Counted from the stretch's first letter, positions 19,934 through 29,180 are shown. The stretch: DNA of 64,000 bases from Armatimonadota bacterium (GCA_019239955.1 JAFAZD010000289.1:1-64000), one strand, 5' to 3'. Notes: generated from the sequence alone by a model not told the origin. Numbers and translations are program-made.

Positions 19934-21235
19934 TCAGGATCGCCAGGCGGGGCCGTTGGGGAACTCGTATTCCGCCAGTGACTCTGGCCGCATGGTGATG
20001 CTGTATCCCGGCGCGACCGACGGCATGTACCGGCCCCCCCGCATCACCACCGGGTCTACGAAGTGCTCGTGCAGGTGGTCCACGTATTCTAACAGCCGGT
20101 CCTCCAGCGACGCCCCCACGCACAGGTAATCAAAGAGGGACAGGTGCTGGACGTACTCGCACAGGCCCACGCCCCCGGCGTGCGGGCACACTGGGACGCC
20201 GAACTTGGCCGCCATCAGCAGCACCGCCAGCACCTCGTTGACGCCGCCCAGTCGGCAGCTGTCCACTTGGCAGAAGCGGATCGCGCCCGCCTGCAGGAGC
20301 TGCTTGAAGATCACCCGGTTCTGGCAGTGCTCCCCGGTCGCCACGCCGACCGGAGCGACCGCCCGCGCGATGGCCGCGTGCCCCAGCACGTCGTCGGGGC
20401 TGGTCGGCTCCTCGATCCACCAGGGGTCGAACCGCGCCAGTTCCTTCATGGCGGCGATGGCCTCGCCGACATCCCAGATCTGGTTGGCGTCCAGCATCAG
20501 CTTCCGGTCCGGCCCGATCTCCGCGCGGATGAGGGCGGCGCGGCGCATGTCGTCTTCCAGGTCGCGTCCGACCTTGATCTTGAAGTGCGACCAGCCCGCC
20601 GCCAGCGCCTCCCGGCAGAGCCGTCGCAGCTTCTCGTCCGAGTAGCCCAGCCACCCGGCCGACGTGGTGTAGGCGGGGAAGCCCTCCGCGCGCATCTGCG
20701 CCTCCCGCGCCGCCCGTCCGGGGCGGCTGCGCCGCAGGATGTCAAGCGCCTCGGATGGGGTGAGCGCATCCGTGATGTAGCGGAAGTCCAGGCAGCGGAC
20801 CAACTCCTCCGGGGTCATGTCCGCCAGGAGCTGCCAGAGCGGCTTGCCCTCTCGCTTGGCCCACAGGTCCCAGACGGCGTTGACCATGGCCGCCGTGGCG
20901 AGGTGGATGACGCCCTTTTCGGGGCCGATCCAGCGCAACTGGCTGTCGCCGGTGATCCGCCGCCAGAACGCGCCCATGTCCGCCGTGAAGTCCTCCAGGG
21001 CGGCGCCAAGCACCAGCGGCGCGAGGGCGCGAATGGCGGCGACGCAGACTTCAGTTCCGCGCCCGGTGGTGAAGGTCAGGCCGTGCCCCTCCAGGCCGTC
21101 AGGGCCGTCCGTGCGGAGGACGACGTAGGCGGCGGAGTAGTCCGGGTCGGGGTTCATCGCGTCCGAGCCGTCAAGCGCGCGCGAGGTGGGGAAGCGGATG
21201 TCGCGGGCGATGACCTCGGTGAAACGAGTCGGCAT
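19934..21235 (-). CDS. fucD: L-fuconate dehydratase (mandelate racemase/enolase superfamily)
   Basis: 433 aa, the length of FucD and of the ENOSF1 family. Diagnostic segments are [22 protein letters not shown] (N-terminus), [39 protein letters not shown] (general-base Lys pair), [10 protein letters not shown] / IEEPTSPDD / GEHCQNR (Mg ligands Asp, Glu, Glu) and CPHAGGVGL (His). It dehydrates L-fuconate to 2-keto-3-deoxy-L-fuconate in the non-phosphorylative fucose pathway. The minus-strand operon SGNH hydrolase - fucD - SDR - SDR suggests release and oxidation of fucose from acetylated polysaccharide. Confidence 0.9.
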   Translation of the reverse strand: MPTRFTEVIARDIRFPTSRALDGSDAMNPDPDYSAAYVVLRTDGPDGLEGHGLTFTTGRGTEVCVAAIRALAPLVLGAALEDFTADMGAFWRRITGDSQLRWIGPEKGVIHLATAAMVNAVWDLWAKREGKPLWQLLADMTPEELVRCLDFRYITDALTPSEALDILRRSRPGRAAREAQMRAEGFPAYTTSAGWLGYSDEKLRRLCREALAAGWSHFKIKVGRDLEDDMRRAALIRAEIGPDRKLMLDANQIWDVGEAIAAMKELARFDPWWIEEPTSPDDVLGHAAIARAVAPVGVATGEHCQNRVIFKQLLQAGAIRFCQVDSCRLGGVNEVLAVLLMAAKFGVPVCPHAGGVGLCEYVQHLSLFDYLCVGASLEDRLLEYVDHLHEHFVDPVVMRGGRYMPSVAPGYSITMRPESLAEYEFPNGPAWRS

Positions 21236-21250
21236 GATCTGCTCCTTATG

Positions 21251-21898
21251 TCACCACTCAAACTCAACCGCCCGCAGGAAGGCGCGGGCGAGGACCATGT
21301 GGCCCGTCAGGCCGGGGTGGACGCGGTCCCAGGCGAGGGTGGCGGGGTAGAGGTGGGCCAGGACGGCATTAAAAGCGGCCTGGGTGTCCACGAAGAGGGC
21401 GTTGTGCTTCTGGGCGAGACGCTTGACGGCGGCTCCGTAGCGGTCCATCTGGGCGCGCATGAGGTCCTGCGTGTTCGGCTCGATGTAGAAGGGGGTCATC
21501 AGGACGAGGCCGGTCACGGCGGGGAGGGTACGTGTCACCAGGTCGTCCAGCGTCCGCTCGTATTCATCCAGGGGGACATGGCGCTCCGGGCGGGTGGGGC
21601 TGTCGAACTGCCGCCACACGTCGTTGATGCCGATCATGACCGAGAGCCAGTCGGGTTTCAGGCCCAGCACGTCGCGCTGCCAGCGGGCGGCGAGGTCGCG
21701 GACGGTGTTGCCGCTGGTTCCCATGTTGATGACCCGGATGCCGAGATCGGGGCGGGTCGCGCCGAGCAGGGCGTCCACGAGCGAGACGTAGCCGGAGCCG
21801 AGCGCGCCGCCCATGCCCTCGCCGACCGGCTGGGCGCGGCCCGCGTCGGTGATGGAGTCGCCGATCATGACGAGCTTGGTGTTCTTGGTGAGTTTCAT
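21251..21898 (-). CDS. SGNH/GDSL hydrolase (carbohydrate esterase-like)
   Basis: 215 aa, no signal peptide. The four SGNH blocks are visible: GDSITD (block I, catalytic Ser), GTSGNTVRDL (Gly/Asn oxyanion), IGINDVWR (block III Asn) and WDRVHPGLTGH (block V Asp-x-x-His). Such cytoplasmic members often deacetylate oligosaccharides. It lies 15 nt upstream of fucD, so it probably acts in the same sugar pathway. Confidence 0.85.
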   Translation of the reverse strand: MKLTKNTKLVMIGDSITDAGRAQPVGEGMGGALGSGYVSLVDALLGATRPDLGIRVINMGTSGNTVRDLAARWQRDVLGLKPDWLSVMIGINDVWRQFDSPTRPERHVPLDEYERTLDDLVTRTLPAVTGLVLMTPFYIEPNTQDLMRAQMDRYGAAVKRLAQKHNALFVDTQAAFNAVLAHLYPATLAWDRVHPGLTGHMVLARAFLRAVEFEW

Positions 21899-21920
21899 GC
21901 GTACCTCAGTACCTCAAAGA

Positions 21921-22056
21921 ACCTACCCCTGGCCGCAAGCGGCCTGTCCCCTCCCTGCCAGGGAGGGGAGAGAGCAGGGCCATCGTCATGGAAAGGTCCC
22001 CTCCTCGCCCCTTCCCTGGCAGGGAAGGGGCAGGTCGCTTGCGACCGGGGTTAGGT
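21921..22056. repeat. Palindromic intergenic element, copy A of CCTACCCCTGG family
   Basis: A 136-bp element with imperfect terminal inverted repeats: ACCTACCCCTGGCCGCAAGC at the left and its near-complement ending GGGGTTAGGT at the right, with inner CCCTGCCAGGGAGGGG hairpins. The left 45 bp recurs almost exactly at 60972. No coding capacity. It behaves like a small non-autonomous MITE/REP-type element. Confidence 0.75.
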
Positions 22057-22067
22057 CTGACGCAGGG

Positions 22068-22496
22068 TCAGGTGATCTCTGGCCGATAGATCATCATTTG
22101 GTCCGGGTCTGGCAGGGGCGTGAAGCCGAGGGACCGGTAGACCCCGTGGGCGTCGTGGGTGGCGAGCATCCAGCGGCGCAGGCCCTGGTGCTCCGGGTGA
22201 TGGAAGGCGAAGCGGACCATCGCGCGGGCGAGGCCGCGCCCCCGGTGCGCCTCGGTGACAAAGACATCGGCGATCCAGGCGAAGGTCGCGCGGTCGGAGA
22301 CGACGCGCAGGCAGCCGACCTGCTCCCGGCCCCGGTACGCGCCGACGACCAGAGAGGAGCCGTTGACGGCGCGCCGCAGCACCCCCGGTGTCAGATTCAG
22401 GCTCCAGTAGGTCGTCGCCAGCCAGTCGTAGACCCGCTCCACGTCGAAGCGGTCGCGCGCGTCGTCCAGTTCGTACTCGCCGTGGCGGACGATCAT
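22068..22496 (-). CDS. GNAT-family N-acetyltransferase
   Basis: 142 aa. Acetyl-CoA pyrophosphate-binding motif A is VFVTEAHRGRGLARAMVRFA (about 78-97, R/QxxGxG/A as HRGRGLA), with motif B in HDAHGVYRSLGF. The overall form resembles single-domain GNATs that acetylate small amines or peptides; substrate unknown. Its ATG overlaps the stop of the upstream TIM-barrel gene (ATGA), so it is translated with it. Confidence 0.85.
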   Translation of the reverse strand: MIVRHGEYELDDARDRFDVERVYDWLATTYWSLNLTPGVLRRAVNGSSLVVGAYRGREQVGCLRVVSDRATFAWIADVFVTEAHRGRGLARAMVRFAFHHPEHQGLRRWMLATHDAHGVYRSLGFTPLPDPDQMMIYRPEIT

Positions 22497-23341
22497 GCGC
22501 GCAGGCCCGCCTCCGTCAGCAGGCGCTGCGTGTTGGCGACGGAGCGGGCGACGCCGGTGAAGGGGTCCTCCTCGGCCTCGTACTCGATGTTGAGCCAGCC
22601 GTCGAAGCCCGCCGCCTTGAGCGAAAGCAGGCAGTCAGGCAGGTCCACCTCACCCTCGCCGATGGCCTGGCCCGTGAACTTGACGCCGTCAATGCTGGTG
22701 TAGGCGAAGCCGGCGTAGTCGTCCGGGACGGCCCGGAAGTCCTTGAAGTGGACCATGCCAGCGCGGGGGGCGAGGCGGGCGACGGCCTCGTGCGGGGCCT
22801 GATGGACCAGCAGGAAGTTTCCGGTGTCGGGGTTGGCGCGCAGTGCGGGGCTGCCGACGGCGTCCAGGATGTCTGCCACCTGGTTGCTGCGGCCCGCCAG
22901 CGTGCCGTGGTTTTCTAATGCGAGGGTGACGCCCTTGCCGTGGGCGTAGTCGGCGGCCTCGCGCAGCCCGGCGACGATCCAGTCGAAGACCTGCTGAAAT
23001 GTCAGGCCGGGGCGCACGTCCCCGGCGAAGACGCGCACGGTTCGCGCGCCGAAATGGACGGCGCTGTCCACGCCGTCCCGGATCACCTGCACCTGGGCCG
23101 CGCGCTGGGCGGGGTCGTCCTGGGCGAAATTGTTGGACACGGAGTAGACGCCCATCGCCAGACCCGTCTCGCCCAGGGCCGCCTCCACGGCGGGCAGTTC
23201 CGCCTCCCGATCCTTCCAGAAGAAGTCGAGCAGTTCCACGCCCTCCACACCGAGGCGATGGGCCTCACGGATGAAGCCGGGGATGTCCAGCCCGCGCCGC
23301 GCCGCCGCGACGTAGCTCCACATGCTGATGCCGAGTTTCAA
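22493..23341 (-). CDS. Sugar phosphate isomerase/epimerase-like TIM barrel
   Basis: 282 aa beginning KLGISMWSYVAAARRGLDI, the normal N-terminus of this family. The start codon is TTG at 23341, preceded by AAGGAGACG; the longer upstream frame passes through a palindromic repeat and is not credible. Metal-site strands are VELLDFFWKD, VTLALENHG (Glu/His), ANPDTGN, MVHFKDFRA and WLNIEYEAEEDP (Glu). Function in hexose/inositol/hydroxypyruvate-type isomerisation is typical; substrate unknown. Confidence 0.8.
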   Translation of the reverse strand: MKLGISMWSYVAAARRGLDIPGFIREAHRLGVEGVELLDFFWKDREAELPAVEAALGETGLAMGVYSVSNNFAQDDPAQRAAQVQVIRDGVDSAVHFGARTVRVFAGDVRPGLTFQQVFDWIVAGLREAADYAHGKGVTLALENHGTLAGRSNQVADILDAVGSPALRANPDTGNFLLVHQAPHEAVARLAPRAGMVHFKDFRAVPDDYAGFAYTSIDGVKFTGQAIGEGEVDLPDCLLSLKAAGFDGWLNIEYEAEEDPFTGVARSVANTQRLLTEAGLRA

Positions 23342-23402
23342 AATCGTCTCCTTGTGCGACGGCAGGCCCCCACCCCGGAGGCCCCCACCCCGGCTTGTCC
23401 CT

Positions 23403-23522
23403 CGCCACCCCTCCCCCATCGGAATGGGAGAGGGGCCAGTGACTTCAAGCCCAGCGCCTACCGACAAAAGGCACAGCCTGATAAGAGTGGCCCCTCTCCC
23501 GGCCCTGGGGGGAGGGGTGCGC
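23403..23522. repeat. Inverted-repeat intergenic element (CCACCCCTCCCCC family)
   Basis: Imperfect 37-bp arms at 23403-23440 and 23484-23522 are complementary (CGCCACCCCTCCCCC..GGGAGAGGGGCCA against TGGCCCCTCTCCC..GGGGGGAGGGGTGCGC). Just upstream, GGCCCCCACCCCGG occurs twice in tandem (23364-23391 region). It sits between the TIM-barrel start and the holB stop and contains no gene. MITE-like in form. Confidence 0.65.
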
Positions 23523-23542
23523 GAATGCGCCGGGGCGGGGGG

Positions 23543-24640
23543 CTACTCCGTCAAAGTCGTCAGCCTTGTAAACAAAACTTCGATAGCAAGTTGGGCGTTG
23601 GCGTTGCGCTCGACGGCGCGGCGGAGGGCGAGGAGCAGGGCCAGCGCCTCCTCCAACTGGGCGGGCACGTAGCGCTCGGCGGCCCCGGCAAGTTCCATAA
23701 AGCGGTCGGCGTTGACCGGGTGGGCGCGCTTCTCGCCCAGCAGGCGGATCGCCAGCAGATCGCGGTAGTAGGTCGCCAGCAGGTCCAGGGCGCGCAGCAG
23801 GGAGGCGCGGGCGGGCTTGTCGTCTCCGTCGCCTCCCCCACCCTCCCCCACGTCCTCGTCCATCACCCTAAGTTTCGGCGCGAGCTTGCGGAATTCCTCG
23901 CCGAGTTTGAAGCTCTTGATCGGCGGTGCCGTGACCAGATCGCGGGCGAAGTCCAGCAGCAGGTCGCGGCCCGCCAGCAGCGATGGCGAGCGGGCGAGGG
24001 CGACGGCGCGGCCCAATCTTCCTTCGGAGTAGACGGACAGAAAGCGGGCCTGGGCGGGGGCGACGTTGAAACGCTCGACGAGCGCCCCCTCGATGTCGGC
24101 GGTGGGCAGGACGCCGAAGCGGACGATCTGGCACCGGCTGGCGATGGTGGGCAGGACGGCCGCCGTGGAGGTCGCCGTGAGGATAAAGTGGGCGTAAGGC
24201 GGCGGCTCCTCCAGGGTCTTGAGGAGGCTGTTGCCGGAGCTCTCGTTGAGCCCCTCGGCGTCCTTGAGGATGAAGACGCGCTTTCGGCCCATGATCGGCT
24301 CGAACGCAAGGTCCCGCAGCATGGCATTGTCGGGCGGATTGTCCTTGTCGCCGTCGCGGGGCCAGAGCTGGCCGATGCGGATCATGCGGCCCGCCCCCTG
24401 CGGCTCGACCCGGCGCACATCGGGCGACGTGCCGGCGTCAATGGCGCGGGCGAGCGGGTCCTCCTCCGAGGCTGCACCGCAGAGGGCATTGGCGAACTGA
24501 CGGGCCGTCGTCGCCTTGCCGACGCCGTCAGGTCCGACAAAGAGATAGGAGCCGGCGAGCCGCCCGTCGTCCAGCGCAGTCTGTAGGACGCTGACGGCGT
24601 AGGGCTGGCCGAGGATGGATTGGAAGAGCGGGTTGGGCAT
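23543..24640 (-). CDS. holB: DNA polymerase III delta' subunit
   Basis: 365 aa. Clamp-loader AAA protein: ILGQPYAVSVLQTALDDGRLAGSYLFVGPDGVGKATTARQFA (Walker A-like GPDGVGKAT, about 32-40), RVFILKDAEGLNESSGNSLLKTLEEPP (delta' SRC-adjacent block) and ASRCQIVRF (sensor, SRC motif). The usual zinc-binding cysteine cluster after Walker A is reduced to one Cys, as in many delta' proteins. Residues 275-290 hold a Gly/Asp-rich insertion. I use ATG 24640. In Firmicutes holB follows tmk and darA; here those genes lie 4 kb away, separated by a GH35 gene on the other strand. Confidence 0.88.
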   Translation of the reverse strand: MPNPLFQSILGQPYAVSVLQTALDDGRLAGSYLFVGPDGVGKATTARQFANALCGAASEEDPLARAIDAGTSPDVRRVEPQGAGRMIRIGQLWPRDGDKDNPPDNAMLRDLAFEPIMGRKRVFILKDAEGLNESSGNSLLKTLEEPPPYAHFILTATSTAAVLPTIASRCQIVRFGVLPTADIEGALVERFNVAPAQARFLSVYSEGRLGRAVALARSPSLLAGRDLLLDFARDLVTAPPIKSFKLGEEFRKLAPKLRVMDEDVGEGGGGDGDDKPARASLLRALDLLATYYRDLLAIRLLGEKRAHPVNADRFMELAGAAERYVPAQLEEALALLLALRRAVERNANAQLAIEVLFTRLTTLTE

Positions 24641-24755
24641 GAGCGGATCCTGGTGATTATACTTTCGCCGGCAGGGCTTTGTCAAAAAGCTCGCGGTGCG
24701 GGGATGGCATGGTCTATGCTATACCCCACGACAGCACCCCCTGAGGAAAGACACG

Positions 24756-27728
24756 ATGCTCCACCCACACGGCTGGCTCCCGCTGGCGGCGGCAAGCCTG
24801 CTGCTTGCCGCCGCACACGGCCCGGCTCAGGCCAACGACAGTATGTTCCCCCCGGCCCCCGCCGCCAAAGCCAGTATTGACTTTGACGGACACGGGTTCC
24901 TGATCCACGGGCGGCGCACGTTTCTCGTCTCCGGCAGCCTGCACTTCGCCCGCCTGCCCCGCGCGCAGTGGCGGGACATGCTGCTCAAGTTCAAGCGTGC
25001 CGGCTACAACACCGTGCAGACCTACGTGTTCTGGAACTGGCAGGAGCCGAAGGAGGGCGAGTGGGATTTCTCCGGCGACCATGACCTCGACGGGTTCCTG
25101 AAGCTGGTCGGGCAGATGGGAATGTACGCCACCGTGCGCGTCGGCCCCTACTGCTGTGCCGAGTGGGACAGTGGCGGCTACCCGGTGTGGCTGCGCTTCA
25201 AGCCGGACATGGCCGTGCGCCGGGACAACCCGCAGTTCATGGCGGAGGCCGGCGAGTGGTACGCCAAAATCCTGCCCATCGTCGCCGCCAACCAGATCAA
25301 CCGGGGCGGCCCGGTCATTCTGCTGCAGATGGAGAACGAGCACGGAGAGGCGTGGGGCACGGACATGCCCAACAGCTATTTCCGCAAACTGCACGACATT
25401 GTGATGGGCGCGGGCATCCAGATTCCCTGGTTCTTCAGCGGTCTGCATCACGGCTCCGACCCGGCGGGCGACCATCCCTGGGACAACGCGGGCCGCACCA
25501 GCCCCTGGTACTCGACCGAGTTCTGGGCCGGCTGGATCGGGCGGCACGGGCCGCCGGACGCGGGACAATTGCGAGCCATCGAGCGAGGCGACTGGAAGAT
25601 TCAGGCCTACGGCGGCAACGGCTACAACCACTACATGCTGTACGGCGGGACGAACTTCGGGACATACAATAACGACGAAGATGCCGCCTCGTATGATTAC
25701 GGCGCGGCCATCAGCCAGGGCGGCGGCCTGCGGACGCTGTACTACCGGGACAAGCGCGCAGCGCTATTCGCCACCTCCTTCCCGGAGATTCTGGAAGACA
25801 GCCGCGACGCGACGGCGCAGTATGCCAAAGCCGCCACCGGGGCCGGCGTCCGCGTCACCGCGCGGCAGGGCCTAGCGGGGACGATCCTGTACCTGGACAA
25901 TCCCGGCGACCAGCCTGTGACGACGCGGGTGAGGGATGCGTCGGGCGGCGTTTTTCCGGCCGCAGGGCCGCTGACGCTCGCGCCGGGCGAGATCATGCCG
26001 GTGGTGATGGACTACGCCCTGACGCCGGATGTCCAGCTCACGCTGGGCGCGGCGTGCATCCTGGGCATCGCCCGCCAGGGGGATACGATCACGCTGGTGA
26101 CCTATGGGGAACCGGGCAGCCATGGGCAGATGATCTTTCATCTGCTGCGGGCGGGACGGGAAATCAGCCAGGCGCTGACATTCCCGAAGGACAGTCCGGT
26201 GACATCCGAGATCTCCGATGGGGACACGAAGTTTCGGACACTGCAAGTGAGCACCACGCTCGCCGACCGGACCTGGTTTGTGGACGCGGGCGGCACGACC
26301 TCCATTGTGGTCGGGCCGGAGTACGTCGGCGACGCGGCCATGCAGGGCGGACGACTGACCATGAGCGTGGAGTCGGCGGATCGTCCCGTGCTGGCGGATC
26401 CGCTCGGCGGTCAGGTCTGGGTCTACAGCCCCGGCCCCGACCCGCAACATACAGCAATTGAGACCACCCGCACAGGGACAACGTACACGCCGCTGAACAA
26501 TTGGCAAATGCGGCCCGGCGACGCCGAAGCCACGCCGCGCTATGACGACTCCTCTTGGAAGGCCAGCCCGGATCCGCTCCAGATGGGCGCGGACGGAGAC
26601 TACGGGGCCTACGCCTGGTATCGTGCAGCCCTGAACGCGCCGGCCGCCGGCGATTACACGCTGCGCTTTGCGGATGCGGGCGACTGGCTGCGCGTCTTCG
26701 TGGATGGCCGGCCCATCGGCCCCGGTGATGTCCGGGTGCGCGGGGGCAGTCCGGTCGTGCGCCGCATCCCCATTGCCCTGATGCCTGGGGAGCACTCCCT
26801 GGCCGTACTGACGGCCCACTACGGGCGAGACAAGCTGTTCAACTACTACGGGCCGATTGACGATGTGTATGCGAAAGGCCTGAACGGTCCCGTCACCTTG
26901 GAATCGGGCGCGGACACGGCGGCGGGCCGCCCCATCGCCCACTGGCGCATCCGCATGGTCAGCCGGGATGAGGCCGACGCCGCGCGGATGGCCGCACCGA
27001 CGCTGGACACGGGCGGCGGGGGCTGGCAGGACGCGGCGGTCGGGCAGGACGTGTTCGTAAACAAGCCCGGCTTCGCCTGGTTCCGCGCGGACCTCGGCTC
27101 GGACAGCGCCCCGCACCACACGCTGCACTTCGAGAGTGTGGACGACAACGGCACGGTGTACCTGAACGGCAGGCGGCTGATGCGTCACGAGGGCTACGGC
27201 GACCCGTTCGATGTCTCGCTGGACTCGGCCTGGAACCCGAACGGGGCGAACGCGCTGGCCGTGCTGGTGGAGAACACGGACGGCCCCGGCGGCATCACCG
27301 GCCCGGTGACGCTGAACACGGGTACGACCGCCAGTGGCACGACGATCCAGAACTGGCGGATGCGCGGGGGCGTGACGGGATGGGAGGGCGCGGATTGGCG
27401 GCCTCTGTCCTCCTCGGCACCGGGCCGCCCGACCTGGTATCGGGCGACGTTCACCTACCATGTCGCTTCGACCGGGTCGCACCCCGTCCTGCGCGCGACC
27501 TTCGGCGGCCTGTCGCGCGGCTTCTTCTACCTGAACGGCCGCAATCTGGGCCGCTACCCGGAGAAGTCTCCCGCGACCAGCCTCTACCTGCCCGACTCGT
27601 ACCTGAAGGACGGCACGAACACGCTGGCGATTTTTGATGAGGAGGGCCAGCTGCCCACCCGGGTCGCCCTCGTGCCCGACGAAGAGGCGTCCTACACGAC
27701 AACGACGCTGACGCTGGACGCAAGGTAG
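24756..27728 (+). CDS. Beta-galactosidase, glycoside hydrolase family 35, secreted
   Basis: 990 aa with a Sec signal peptide (about 1-27, LAAASLLLAAAHGPAQA). GH35 catalytic domain: GSLHFARLPRAQWRDMLLKFKRAGYNTVQTYVFWNWQEP, the family signature VGPYCCAEWDSGGYPVWL, acid/base Glu in LLQMENEHG and nucleophile Glu in WYSTEFWAGW. Several beta-sandwich (jelly-roll) domains follow, including two galactose-binding-like modules (YRAALNAPAAGDYTLRF; FRADLGSDSAPHHTLHF). It releases terminal beta-galactose from polysaccharide. Longer than most bacterial GH35 enzymes. It lies head-to-head with holB, with GAGGAAAG before the ATG. Confidence 0.92.
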   Translation: MLHPHGWLPLAAASLLLAAAHGPAQANDSMFPPAPAAKASIDFDGHGFLIHGRRTFLVSGSLHFARLPRAQWRDMLLKFKRAGYNTVQTYVFWNWQEPKEGEWDFSGDHDLDGFLKLVGQMGMYATVRVGPYCCAEWDSGGYPVWLRFKPDMAVRRDNPQFMAEAGEWYAKILPIVAANQINRGGPVILLQMENEHGEAWGTDMPNSYFRKLHDIVMGAGIQIPWFFSGLHHGSDPAGDHPWDNAGRTSPWYSTEFWAGWIGRHGPPDAGQLRAIERGDWKIQAYGGNGYNHYMLYGGTNFGTYNNDEDAASYDYGAAISQGGGLRTLYYRDKRAALFATSFPEILEDSRDATAQYAKAATGAGVRVTARQGLAGTILYLDNPGDQPVTTRVRDASGGVFPAAGPLTLAPGEIMPVVMDYALTPDVQLTLGAACILGIARQGDTITLVTYGEPGSHGQMIFHLLRAGREISQALTFPKDSPVTSEISDGDTKFRTLQVSTTLADRTWFVDAGGTTSIVVGPEYVGDAAMQGGRLTMSVESADRPVLADPLGGQVWVYSPGPDPQHTAIETTRTGTTYTPLNNWQMRPGDAEATPRYDDSSWKASPDPLQMGADGDYGAYAWYRAALNAPAAGDYTLRFADAGDWLRVFVDGRPIGPGDVRVRGGSPVVRRIPIALMPGEHSLAVLTAHYGRDKLFNYYGPIDDVYAKGLNGPVTLESGADTAAGRPIAHWRIRMVSRDEADAARMAAPTLDTGGGGWQDAAVGQDVFVNKPGFAWFRADLGSDSAPHHTLHFESVDDNGTVYLNGRRLMRHEGYGDPFDVSLDSAWNPNGANALAVLVENTDGPGGITGPVTLNTGTTASGTTIQNWRMRGGVTGWEGADWRPLSSSAPGRPTWYRATFTYHVASTGSHPVLRATFGGLSRGFFYLNGRNLGRYPEKSPATSLYLPDSYLKDGTNTLAIFDEEGQLPTRVALVPDEEASYTTTTLTLDAR

Positions 27729-27760
27729 CCTCCGACACCAACGCCGGGGAAGCAGGAGGG

Positions 27761-28213
27761 CTACTGCTCGAAGATGAGACCACGCCGTGCGGCAAGGTAG
27801 TCCCACAGGAGATTGTTGAAGGGCAAGGGCGCGAGACAGAGCAGCAGACCCACCAGGCCACAGGCGGCCCCGACCCATCCGGCGGCCCTCCATCCGCGCC
27901 GCATGTCCCCGAATGAGAGCGGGACGCCGACCACGAATGCCGCGAGGGTGATGATGGCGGCCCCCACCGCCTCCATCATGGGCCGGATGGGAGTGCCCGG
28001 CGGGATGTGGAGCAGAAACAGGGAATGCCGGTAGATCAGCGCGTTCGCAATCAGGCCAACAATGATACCGGTGAACGGAAAGCTGTTCAGCAGGGCGGCA
28101 CGGAGCGTCAGTCTCGGCGGCGGTTCCGGCATCGGCGGGGCGGAGGATGGCTGAGGAGGCCAGACTTCGGGAACCGCGCCTTTCCAATCGGGTCTCTCAG
28201 GCGAGTCAGGCAT
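27761..28213 (-). CDS. Small integral membrane protein of unknown function
   Basis: 150 aa. A proline-rich cytoplasmic N-terminus (about 1-36) precedes three predicted membrane segments: about 44-65 (FPFTGIIVGLIANALIY), 83-98 (AVGAAIITLAAFVVGVPL) and 112-130 (AGWVGAACGLVGLLLCLAPL). I do not recognise the family. It lies 9 nt downstream of darA on the same strand and is probably the last gene of the tmk-darA transcript. Confidence 0.6.
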   Translation of the reverse strand: MPDSPERPDWKGAVPEVWPPQPSSAPPMPEPPPRLTLRAALLNSFPFTGIIVGLIANALIYRHSLFLLHIPPGTPIRPMMEAVGAAIITLAAFVVGVPLSFGDMRRGWRAAGWVGAACGLVGLLLCLAPLPFNNLLWDYLAARRGLIFEQ

Positions 28214-28222
28214 GACATCCTC

Positions 28223-28564
28223 TCAGAAGCGCTGAAAGCTCTCGACGTTCAACACGAAGGCGACCGCGCCGCCGGTCTCCACCTTGATGGGGTGCGGCGG
28301 GAACGCGCCGGGCAGGACAGTGGGACTGGTCAGGGTCTCGCCGGGGACGTTGACGAATTCCTCGGCCTTGCCGCAGGCGGACCGGATGACCTCCAGGACG
28401 CGCGGGGCCTCGGCGTCGTCCACGCCGATCAGGACGGTGACGTTGCCCTGGCGCAGAAAGCCCCCGGTGCTGCCCAGTTTGGTGAAGGTGAGGCCGTTCT
28501 CCAGGAGGGCGTCGGCCAGCCTGTGCTTGTCGCGCTCGTGGGCGATCGCGATGATGAGTTTCAT
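28223..28564 (-). CDS. darA: PII-like cyclic-di-AMP receptor DarA
   Basis: 113 aa beginning MKLIIAIAHERDKHRLADALLENGLTFTKLGSTGGFLRQGNVTVLIGVDD, which is the DarA/PstA (DUF970) signature with the T-loop GSTGGFL and the c-di-AMP-contacting region. Its trimer binds cyclic di-AMP and relays it to unknown partners. The gene overlaps tmk by ATGA, and tmk-darA adjacency is a known arrangement in Firmicutes. No cyclic-di-AMP cyclase is in the window. Confidence 0.9.
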   Translation of the reverse strand: MKLIIAIAHERDKHRLADALLENGLTFTKLGSTGGFLRQGNVTVLIGVDDAEAPRVLEVIRSACGKAEEFVNVPGETLTSPTVLPGAFPPHPIKVETGGAVAFVLNVESFQRF

Positions 28565-29175
28565 GGTGCCCCCAGCACAAAGGAGACGCGGGGCCAGAGG
28601 GCGTCGGCGACGGCGTCGGCGCTCTGGGCGGCGTCGAGGATGAGGAAGCGGGACGGCGCGCGGGCGGCGATGTCCAAAAACCCGTCGCGGACGCGCTGGT
28701 GGAAGGCCAAGGCTTCTTTCTCCATGCGGGTGCGGGCACGCTGGCGGGCGAGTCCGACGGCGGGATCGAGGTCCAGCAGGACGGTCAGGTCCGGCGTCAG
28801 ACCCCGGGTCGCATAGGCGTTAAGGCGCTCGATCTCGGCCAGATCGAGGCCACGTCCGTAGCCCTGGTAGGCGAGGCTGGAGTCGGCGTAGCGGTCGCAG
28901 AGCACCGACCCGTTCCCATCCAGGTGCGGGCGGATGGTCCGGGCGACGTGCTGGGCGCGGTCGGCGAGCAGGATGAGCAGCTCGGCGAGCGGGTCCACGT
29001 CTACGCCCATCGGCGGATCCAGGACCAGGCGGCGCAGCTCCTGGCCGAGCGGCCCGTCGCCCGGCTCGCGGGTGGTCAGCACGTCCTGCCGACCCTCGGC
29101 GCGCAGGCGGGCGGCGAGGCGGGCGATCTGGGTTGTCTTGCCGGAGCCTTCGACGCCCTCAAAGGTAATGAACAT
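28561..29175 (-). CDS. tmk: Thymidylate kinase
   Basis: 204 aa. P-loop FEGVEGSGKTTQ (about 4-15), DR(Y/H) motif in LCDRYADSSLAYQGYGRGL, TREPGDGPLGQELRRLVLDP, and a C-terminal LID. It phosphorylates dTMP to dTDP. The ATG is at 29175; the upstream in-frame start at 29193 would begin inside the palindromic element at 29181. First gene of tmk-darA. Confidence 0.92.
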   Translation of the reverse strand: MFITFEGVEGSGKTTQIARLAARLRAEGRQDVLTTREPGDGPLGQELRRLVLDPPMGVDVDPLAELLILLADRAQHVARTIRPHLDGNGSVLCDRYADSSLAYQGYGRGLDLAEIERLNAYATRGLTPDLTVLLDLDPAVGLARQRARTRMEKEALAFHQRVRDGFLDIAARAPSRFLILDAAQSADAVADALWPRVSFVLGAP

Positions 29176-29180
29176 GGGAT

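Noticed and set aside
20144-22054. 636-codon plus-strand frame opposite fucD and the SGNH gene
   Set aside because: Antisense shadow of two well-supported genes; composition is Arg/Gln/His/Gly-rich without domains.
21921-23522. CRISPR array suspected from repeated GC-rich blocks
   Set aside because: The repeats are inverted pairs, not regularly spaced direct repeats, and no cas genes are present.
25872-28187. 771-codon open frame antisense to the GH35 gene
   Set aside because: GC-rich antisense shadow; it crosses the end of the galactosidase and the start of the membrane protein and has no family features.
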